From Glycine soja (Eukaryota > Streptophyta > Magnoliopsida > Fabales > Fabaceae): DNA of 64,000 bases. The position numbers were made by a program, and so were the translations under genes. Under the pieces are notes generated by a model. It was not told the DNA's origin. It made no database searches and was given only the letters and a program-made list of their open reading frames with translations. Shown piece after piece: positions 54,801 to 64,000 of this stretch. How positions within the stretch are numbered: position 1 is the first letter of the stretch; each line of letters opens with the position of its first letter. The DNA is taken from positions 24,296,585-24,360,584 of the forward strand of contig NC_041006.1 in NCBI RefSeq assembly GCF_004193775.1, in the 5' to 3' direction.

Positions 54801-57800
54801 CCTAGCGCTATTCATCTATCCTCCACGCACAAATCTTATCCCGAGCCCCATGAATTGATTGTCATTCATGCATCCTCTACCATCGAGTCTGGAGCCCCAC
54901 GAACTGATTGCCTAGCGCTATTCATCTATCCTCCACCCTGAAATCTTATCCGAAGCCCCATGAATTGATTGCCATTCAAGCATCCTCCACCATCGAGTCT
55001 GGAGCCCAACGAATTGATTGCCTAGCGCTGTTCGTGTATCCTCCACCCACAAATCTTATCCCAAGCCCCATGAATTGATTGCCATTCATGCATCCTCCAC
55101 CATCGAGTCTGGAGCCCCACGAATTGATTCCCTTGCATTGTTCATCTATCCTCCACCCTCAAATCTTATCTAGAGCAACATGAATTGACTGTCATTCATG
55201 CATCCTCCACCATCGAGTCTGGAGCCCCAAAAATTGATAGCCTAGCGCTGTTCGTGTATCCTCCACCCACAAATCTTATCCCGAGCCCCATGAATTGATT
55301 GTCTTTCATGCATCCTCTACCATCGAGACTGGAGCCCCACGAATTGATTGCCTAGCATTGTTCGTCTATTCTCCACCCTCAAATCTTATCCGAAGCCCCA
55401 TGAATTATTTGTCATTCCTGCATCCTCCACCATCGAGTCTGGAGCCCCACAAATTGATAGCCTAGCGCTGTTCATCTATCCTCCACCCTAAAATCTTATC
55501 TGGAGCCCCATGATTTGACTGTCATTCATGCATCCTCCACCATCGAGTCTGGAGCCCCACGAATTGATTGCCTAGCGCTGTTCGTCTATTCTCCACCCTC
55601 AAATCTTATCCGTAGCCCCATGAATTAATTGTCATTCCTGCATCCTCCACCATCGAGTCTGGAGCCCCACCAATTGATAGCCTTGCGCTGTTCGTGTATC
55701 CTCCACCCACAAATCTTATCCCGAGCCCCATGAATTGATTGTCATTCATGCATCCTCTACCATCGAGTCTGGAGCCCCACGAATTGCTTGCCTAGCGCTA
55801 TTCCACTATCTACCACCCTCAAATCTTATCCCGAGCCCCATGAATTGATTGTCATTCATGCATCCTCCATCATCGAGTCTCGAGCCCCACGAATTGCTTG
55901 CCTAGCACTATTCGTCTATCCTCCATCCTCAAATCTTATCCGGAGCCCTATGAATTGATTGTTATTCATGCATCCTCCACCATCGAGTCTGGAGCCCCAC
56001 GAATTGATTGCCTAGCATTGTTCATCTATCCTCCACCCTCAAATCTTATCTGGAGCACCGTGAATTGACTGTGATTCATGTATCCTCCACCATCAAGTCT
56101 GGAGCCGAACGAATTGATTGCCTAGCGCTGTTCGTGTATCCTCCACCCACAAATCTTATCCCAAGCCCCATGAATTGATTGCCATTCATGCATCCTCCAC
56201 CATCGAGTCTGGAGCCCCACGAATTGATTGCCTAGAACTGTTCGTCTATCCTCCACCCTCAAATCTTATCTGGAGCACCATGAATTGACTGTCATTCATG
56301 CATCCTCCACCATCGAGTCTGGAGCCCCACGAATTGATTGTTTAGCGCTGTTCGTCTATTCTCCACCCTCAAATCTTATCCATAGCCCCATGAATTGATT
56401 GTCATTCCTGCATCCTCCACCATCGAGTCTGGAGCCCCACAAATTGATAGCCTATCGCTGGTCGTGTATCCTCCACCCACAAATCTTATCCCGAGCCCCA
56501 TGAATTGATTGTCATTCATGCATCCTCTACCATCGAGTCTGGAGCCCCACGAATTGCTTGCCTAGCGCTATTCGTCTATCCTCCACCCACAAATCTTGTC
56601 CCGAGCCCAATGAATTGATTGTCATTCATGCATCCTCTACCATCGAGTCTGGAGCCCCACGAATTGCTTGCCTAGCATTTTTCATCTATCCTCCACCCTC
56701 AAATCTTATCCGAAGCCCCACGAATTGATTGTCATTCATGCATCCTCCACCATCAAGTGTGGAGCCCCATGAATTACTTGCCTAGCGTATTTAGTCTATC
56801 CTCCACCCTCAAATCTTATCCGGAGCCCCATGAATTGATTGTTATTCATGCATCTTCCACCATCGAGTCTGGAGCCCCACGAATTGATTGCCTAGCATTG
56901 TTCATCTATCCTCCACCCTCAAATCTTATCTGGGGCACCATGAATTGACTGCCATTCATGCTTCCTCCACCATCGAGTCTGGAGCCCCACGAATTGATTG
57001 CGTAGCCTTATTCGTCTATCCTCCACCCTCAAACCTTACGCAGAGTCCCATGAATCAATTGTCATTCATGCATCCTCCACCATCGAGTCTGGAGCCCCAC
57101 GAATTGCTTGCCTAGCGCTATTCCTCTATCTACCACCCTCAAATCTTATCCCGAGCCCCATGAATTGATTGTCATTCATGCATCCTCCATCATCGAGTCT
57201 CGAGCCCCACGAATTGCTTGCCTAGCACTATTCGTCTATCCTCCATCCTCAAATCTTATCCGGAGCCCCATGAATTGATTGTTATTCATGCATCCTCCAC
57301 CATCGAGTCTAGAGCCCCACGAATTGATTTCCTAGCATTTTTCATCTATCCTCCACCCTCAAATCTTATCTGTAGCAGCATAAATTGACTGTCATTCAAG
57401 CATCCTCCACCATCGAGTCTGGAGCCCCATGAATTGATTGTTATTCATGCATCCTCCACCATCGAGTCTAGAGCCCCACGAATTGATTGCCTAGCATTGT
57501 TCATCTATCCTCCACCCTCAAATCTTATCTGTAGCAGCATAAATTGACTGTCATTCATGCATCCTCCACCATCGAGTCTGGAGCCCAACGAATTGATTGC
57601 CTAGCGATGTTCGTGTATCCTCCACCCACAAATCTTATCCCGAGCCCCATGACTTGATTGTCATTCATGCATCCTCCACCATCGAGTCTGGAGCCCCACG
57701 AATTGCTTGCCTAGCGCTATTCACCTATCCTCCACCCACAAATCTTATCCCGAGCCCCATGAATTGATTGTCATTCATGCATCCTCCACCATCGAGTCTG

Positions 57801-59556
57801 GAGCCCCACGATTTGCTTGCCAAGCGCATTTCGTCTATCATCCACCCTCAAAACTTTTTCGGAAACCCATGAATTGATTGTCTTGCATGCATCCTCCACC
57901 ATCGAGTTTGGAGCCCCTCGAATTGATTGCCTAGCGCTGTTCGTGTATCCTCCACCCAGAAATCTTATCCCAAGCCCCATGAATTGATTGTCATTCATGC
58001 ATCCTCCACCATCGAGTCTGGAGCCCCACGAATTGATCGCCTAGCATTGTTCATCTATCCTCCACCCTCAAATCATATATGGAGCATCATGAATTGACTG
58101 TCATTCATGCATCCTCCACCATCGAGTCTGGAGCCCCTCGAATTGATTGCCTAGCGATGTTCGTGTATCCTCCACCCACAAATCTTATCCCGAGCCCCAT
58201 GAATTGATTGTCACTCATGCATCCTCCACCATCGAGTCTGGAACCCCACGAATTGCTTGGCTAGCGCTATTCATCTATCCTCCACCCACAAATCTTATCC
58301 CGAGCCCCATGAATTGATTGTCATTCATGCATCCTCTACCATCGAGTCTGGAGCCCCACGAACTGATTGCCTAGCGCTATTCATCTATCCTCCACCCTGA
58401 AATCTTATCCGAAGCCCCATGAATTGATTGTCATTCAAGCATCCTCCACCATCGAGTCTGGAGCCCCATGAATTGATTGTTATTCATGCATCCTCCACCA
58501 TCGAGTCTAGAGCCCCACGAATTGATTGCCTAGCATTGTTCATCTATCCTCCACCCTCAAATCTTATCTGTAGCAGCATAAATTGACTGTCATTCATGCA
58601 TCCTCCACCATCGAGTCTGGAGCCCAACGAATTGATTGCCTAGCGATGTTCGTGTATCCTCCACCCACAAATCTTATCCCGAGCCCCATGACTTGATTGT
58701 CATTCATGCATCCTCCACCATCGAGTCTGGAGCCCCACGAATTGCTTGCCTAGCGCTATTCACCTATCCTCCACCCACAAATCTTATCCCGAGCCCCATG
58801 AATTGATTGTCATTCATGCATCCTCCACCATCGAGTCTGGAGCCCCACGATTTGCTTGCCAAGCGCATTTCGTCTATCCTCCACCCTCAAAACTTTTTCG
58901 GAAACCCATGAATTGATTGTCTTGCATCAATCCTCCACCATCGAGTTTGGAGCCCCACGAATTGATTGCCTAGCGCTGTTCGTGTATCCTCCACCCAGAA
59001 ATCTTATCCCAAGCCCCATGAATTGATTGTCATTCATGCATCCTCCACCATCGAGTCTGGAGCCCCACGAATTGATCGCCTAGCATTGTTCATCTATCCT
59101 CCACCCTCAAATCATATATGGAGCATCATGAATTGACTGTCATTCATGCATCCTCCACCATCGAGTCTGGAGCCCCACGAATTGATTGCCTAGCGATGTT
59201 CGTGTATCCTCCACCCACAAATCTTATCCCGAGCCCCATGAATTGATTGTCACTCATGCATCCGCCACCATCGAGTCTGGAACCCCACGAATTGCTTGGC
59301 TAGCGCTATTCATCTATCCTCCACCCACAAATCTTATCCCGAGCCCCATGAATTGATTGTCATTCATGCATCCTCTACCATCGAGTCTGGAGCCCCACGA
59401 ACTGATTGCCTAGCGCTATTCATCTATCCTCCACCCTGAAATCTTATCCGAAGCCCCATGAATTGATTGTCATTCAGCATCCTCCACCATCGAGTCTGGA
59501 GCCCATGAATTGATTGTTATTCATGCATCCTCCACCATCGAGTCTAGAGCCCACGA
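51860..59556 (+). repeat. 110-bp satellite array, forward arm, about 70 units
   Basis: The phase is regular: 'tgaattgattgt-attcatg' at 52321, 52431 and 52541, 110 bp apart, and so on through the array. The monomer has two related halves. The first is 49 bp, starting GAGCCCCATGAATTGATTG. The second is 61 bp, starting GAGCCCCACGAATTGATTG and ending CAAATCTTATCCG. Longer-range copies include 53148-53375 and 54248-54475 (1100 bp apart), and two consecutive 1039-bp blocks starting at 57422 and 58461. The 60-75-codon frames in it are repeat artefacts. Confidence 0.95.
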
Positions 59557-62500
59557 ATAAGATTTGAAGGGTGGAGGATAGAGAATAGCGCTAGCAGCAC
59601 AATTCGTGGGCTCCAGACTCGATGCGTGAGGTGCATGAATGACAATCAAGTCATGGCTCAGATAAGATTGTGAGGGTGTGAGGATAGACTGAAATCAAGC
59701 TAGGCATCACTCGTTGGGGCTTCCAGACTCTGATGTGGAGGATGCATGAATGACAATAATTCATGGGGCTTGGGATAAGATTTGTGGGTGGAGGGATACA
59801 ATCGTAACAGCTTGCTAGGCAATCAATTCGTGGGCTCCAAACTCGATGGGGGAGGATGCCAGAATGACATAAATTATGTTTGCTCCAGATAGATTTGAGG
59901 GTGGAGGATACATAGAACAATGCTAGGCAATCAATTCGTGGGGCTCCAGACTCGAGATGGTAGGAGGATGCATGAATGACAATCAATCATGGGGCTCGGA
60001 AAGATTTGTGGGTGGAGGATACGAACAGCGCTAGGCATGCAATTCGGGGGCTCCAGACTCGATGGTGGAGATGCAGAATGACAAATCATATGGGCTCCGG
60101 GATAAGATTTGAGGTGGAGAATAGACGAACAGCGCTAGGCAATCAATTCGTGGGGCTCCAGACTCCGATGGTGGAGGATGCATGAATGACAAGTCAATTC
60201 ATGGGGCTCCGATAAGATTTGAGGGTGGAGGATAACGAAACGCTAGGCAATCAATTCGTGGGCTCATCTGACGTGGAGGATGCATGAATGACAATCAATT
60301 CATGGGGTCGATAAGTTGAGGGTGGAGGATAGACGAATAGGCTAGGCAAGTCAATTCGTGGGGCTCCTACATCGAGTGAGAGATGCATGAATACAATCAA
60401 TCTGGGCTCGGATAAGATTTGGAGGTGGAGGATAGATGAATACAAGCTAGGCCAAGCAATTTGTGGGCTCCAACTCGATGGTGAGATGCATGAATGACAA
60501 TCAATCATGGGTGCTCGGATAATTTATGGGGGAGGATAGACGAATAGCGCTAGCAACATTCGTGGGGCTCCAACTCGATGTAGAGGATGCATGAATGACA
60601 ATAGATTCATGGCTCGGGATAAGATTTGTGGGTGGAGATAACGAAAAGCGACTGTAGGCATCAATTCGTGGGCTCCAGACTCGATAGGTCCAGGATGCAT
60701 GGAATGACAATCAATTCATGGGGCTCGATAAATTTGAGGTGGAGGAAAGACACAAGCTAGGCATCAATGTCGCTTCCAGACTCGATGGTGGAGATGCATG
60801 AATGACATCAATTCATGGCTTCATAAAGATTTGATGGTGGAGGATAGACGTGAAGCGCTAGCAATCAATTCGTGGGGCTCCAACTCGATGGTTAGAGGAT
60901 TGCATGAAGACAATCAATTCATGGGGCTCGGATAAATTGGGTGGAGATACACGAACAGTCGCTAGGCATCAATTCGTGGGCTCCAGACTCGATGTGGTGG
61001 ATGCTGAATCACAATCAATTCATGGGGCTTCGGATAAGATTTCAGGGTGGAGGATAGACGAAGACGCTAGGCCAATCAATGTTCCTGGGGCTCCAGACTC
61101 GATGGTGGAGATGCATGAATGACAATAATTCATGGGGCTCGGATAAGATTTGGGTGGAGAAGAAATAGCGCTAGGCAAGCAATTCGAGGGTTCCAAGACT
61201 CGATGGTGAGGATGCATGATACAATCAATTCTGGGTCGGGATAAGATTTGTGGGTGGGATACACGAACATCGCTAGGCAAACAAATTCGTGGGCTCTAGA
61301 CTCGATGTGAGGATACATGAATGACAGTCAATTCATGGTGTCCATATAAGACTTTGAGGGTGGAGGATAGATGAACAATGCTAGGCGATCAATTCGTGGG
61401 GCTCCAGACTGGTGGTGAGGATGCATGAATGAAGATCAATTCATGGGCTGATAAGATTGTGGTGGAGATACACGAACAGCGCTAGGCAATCAATTCGTGG
61501 GGCTCCAGACTCGATGGTGGAGGATGTGTGAATGACAATCAATTCATGGGGCTTCGATAAGATTTCAGGTGGAGGATATAGACGAATAGCGCTAGGCAAT
61601 CAGTCGTGGGCTCCAGACTCGATGGTAGAGGATGCATGAATGACAATAATTCATGGGGCTCGGGATAAGATTTGTGGGTGAGGATAGATGAATAGCGCTA
61701 GCAAGCAATTCGGGGTTCCAGACTCGATGGTGGAGGATGCATGAGTGACAATCAATTCATGGGGCTCGGATAAGAGTTTGGGTGGAGATACACGAATCGC
61801 TAGGCAAACAATTCGTGGGCTCAGACTCGATGGTGGAGGATGCATGAATGACAGTCAATTCATGGTGCTCCATATAAGATTGAGGGTGGAGGATAGCATG
61901 AACATGCTAGCGATCAATTCGTGGGGCTCCAGACTCGTGAGTGGAGGATGCATGATGACAATCAATTCATGGGCTTGGGATAAGATTGTGGGTGGAGGAT
62001 AGATGAACAAGCTAGGCGATCAATTCTGGGCCCAGATGTGGTGGAGGCGCATGAATACGATCAATCTATGGGGCTTGGGATAAGATTTGTGGGTGGAGAT
62101 ACACGACAGGCTGCAATGCAATTCGTGGGGCTCAAACTCGATGGTGGAGGATGCATGAAGACAATCATTCATGGTTTCCGAAAAAAGTTTTGAGGGTGAG
62201 GATAGACGAAATGCGCTTGGCAAGCAATTCGTGGGGCTCCGAACTCGATGGTGGAGGATGCATGAATGACAATCAATTCATGGGGCTCGGGATAAAGATT
62301 GTGGGTGGAGGATAGGTGAATAGCGCTAGGCAAGCAATTCGTGGGGCTCCAGACTCGATGGTGGAGGATGCATGAATGACAATCAAGTCATGGGCTCGGG
62401 ATAATTTGTGGGGTGGGATACACGAAACATCGCTAGGCAATCAATTCGTTGGGCTCCAGACTCGATGGTGGAGGATGCTGAATGACAGTCAATTATGCTG

Positions 62501-64000
62501 TCAATAAGATTTGAGGGTGGAGGATAGATGAACAATGCTAGGCAATCAATTCGTGGGGCTCTAGACTCGATGTGGAGGATGCATGAATAACAATCAATTC
62601 ATGGGGCTCCAGACTCGATGGTGGAGGATGCTGAATGACAATCAATTCATGGGCTTCGATAAGATTTCAGTGGAGGATAGATGAATAGCGCTAGGCAATC
62701 ATTCGTGGGGCTCCAGACTCGATGTAGAGGATGCATGAATGACAATCAATTCATGGGGCTCGGATAAGATTGTGGTGGAGGATAGCGCATAATAGCGCTA
62801 GCAAGCAATTCGTGGGGTTCAGACTCGATGTGGAGGATGCATGAGTGACAATCAATTCATGGGCTCGGATAATGATTGAGGGTGGAGGATACACGAACAT
62901 GCTAGGCAATCAATTCGTGGGGCTCCAGACTCGATGGTGAGAGATGCATGAAATGACATCAATTCATGTGGCTCCATATATGATTTGAGGGTGGAGGATA
63001 GATGAACAATGCTAGGCGATCAATTCTGTGGGGCTCCAGACTCCATGGTGGAGATGCATGAATGACAATCAATTCATGGGCTTGGATAAGATTGTGGTGG
63101 AGGATACACGAACAGCGCTAGGCAATCAATTCGTGGGGTCCAAACCCGATGGTGGAGATGCATGAATGACAATCAATTCATGGGTTTCCGAAAAAGTTTG
63201 AGGGTGGAGGATAGACGAAATGCGCTTGGCACAAATTCGTGGGGCTCCAGACTCGATGGTGGAGGATGCATGAATGACAATCAATTCATGGGGCTCGGGA
63301 TAAGATTTGTGGTGGAGGATAGGTGAATAGCGCTAGGCAAGCAATTCGTGGGCTCCAGACTCGATGGTGGAGGATGCATGAATGACAATCAAAGTCATGG
63401 GGCTCGGACAAGATTTGTGGGTGGAGGATACACGAACATCGCTAGGCAATCAATTCGTTGGGCTCCAGACTCGATGGTGGAGGATGCATGAATGACAGTC
63501 AATTCATGGTGCTCCAGATAAGAATTTGAGGGTGGAGGATAGATGAAAAATGCTAGGCAATCAATTCTGGGCTCAGACTCGATGGTGGAGGATGCATGAG
63601 ATAACAATCAATTCATGGGCTCCGGATTAAGATTTGAGGGGTGGAGGATAGACGAATATGCTAGGCAAGCAATTCGTGGGCTCGAGAATCCGATGATGGG
63701 AGGATGCATGAATGACAATCAATTCATGGGCTCGCGGATAAGATTTGTGGGTGGAGATAGGTAGAATAACGCTAGGCAAGCAATTCGTGGGGCTCCAGAC
63801 TCGATGGTGGAGGATGCATGAATGACAATCAATCATGGGGCTCGGATAAGATTTTGTGGGTAGAGGATACACGAAACACCTAGCAATCAATTCGTTGGGC
63901 TCCAGACTCGATGTGAGAGCATGAATGATAGTCAATTCTATTGCTGCTCCAGATAAGATTTGAGGGTGGAGATAGATGAAAATGCTAGGCAATCAAGTTC
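59557..64000 (-). repeat. 110-bp satellite array, inverted arm, deletion-rich
   Basis: From about 59557 the same monomer runs in reverse complement to the window end. Single-base losses are frequent, mostly in G and T runs (ggggctc to gggctc, ggaggat to gagat), where the forward arm is clean until about 59475. The segment about 61690-63480 mirrors 59280-57540 variant by variant, including the half-unit junction at about 62586-62640. Confidence 0.92.

Noticed and set aside
33505..59556. CRISPR-like arrays
   Set aside because: Repeats are contiguous, without unique spacers, and the context is a plant retrotransposon.
57540..63480. Simple fold-back (hairpin read) artefact centred on the flip
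   Set aside because: Matching variants pair around a centre near 60,500, about 1 kb from the orientation flip at 59,557, so an exact fold-back at the flip does not fit. A misjoin or a real inverted array remains possible.
52048..63992. Many 60-120 codon ORFs with 'HPPPSSLEPHELLA'-type repeats
   Set aside because: All are read-through of the 110-bp satellite. 110 is not divisible by three and frames are short and inconsistent.
51860..64000. Known Glycine centromeric satellites (91/92 bp)
   Set aside because: The period here is 110 bp with a different two-half structure. I see no match to what I remember of those monomers.

Overview
The window reads as plant nuclear heterochromatin made almost entirely of nested and tandem LTR retrotransposons plus a satellite array. 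No convincing host gene, rRNA, tRNA or CRISPR array was seen. The retroelement proteins and the LTR architecture resemble those I know from legumes, most likely Glycine (soybean or wild relative), probably pericentromeric. That is inference from recollection, not a database result.

Region 1 (1-12.1 kb): element A, a decayed minus-strand Ty3/gypsy element (LTRs 1710-2496 and 11293-12061, near-matching target duplication AAATA/AACTA). It is split inside its reverse transcriptase by element B (3542-8725), a shorter minus-strand, internally deleted Ty3/gypsy element with a perfect 5-bp target duplication (CCTCA). Both have tRNA-Met-type primer sites and a polyprotein tail that overlaps the polypurine tract.

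Region 2 (12.1-19.9 kb): AT-rich sequence, a solo LTR of family B (14671-15399, target duplication CACTA), and a minus-strand remnant that looks like the envelope-like ORF and 3' LTR of a Ty1/copia SIRE/Maximus-type element.

Region 3 (19.9-45.1 kb): a plus-strand chain LTR1 - element C - LTR2 - element D - LTR3 of a Tat/Ogre-like Ty3/gypsy family with a tRNA-Arg-type primer site. C carries ORF1, gag, protease with G-patch, RT, remnants of RNase H, an archaeal-type RNase H and integrase, all inactivated. Downstream of integrase there is an extra sense ORF of the 'putative plant transposon protein' type with an apparent spliced leader. Element D has no gag-pol and keeps only this extra ORF. Each copy ends in a long 3' untranslated region with its own unrelated tandem repeats (132 and 62 bp in C; 200 and 124 bp in D).

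Region 4 (45.1-51.9 kb): a 34-bp minisatellite, microsatellites, the second copy of a MITE-like element whose first copy sits inside LTR3, an unclassified repeat pair, and a third diverged copy of the Tat-like 3' untranslated region.

Region 5 (51.9-64 kb): a 110-bp satellite (two related halves of 49 and 61 bp) that starts exactly where the tandem repeats start in the other two 3' untranslated regions. It runs in one orientation to about 59,556, then flips orientation and becomes rich in single-base deletions, which looks like unpolished sequence or a misjoin.

Main points of interest: a satellite array apparently grown out of a retrotransposon 3' untranslated region; two hairpins in the LTR/3' region with paired (covarying) changes; and a retroelement derivative that retained only the accessory ORF.
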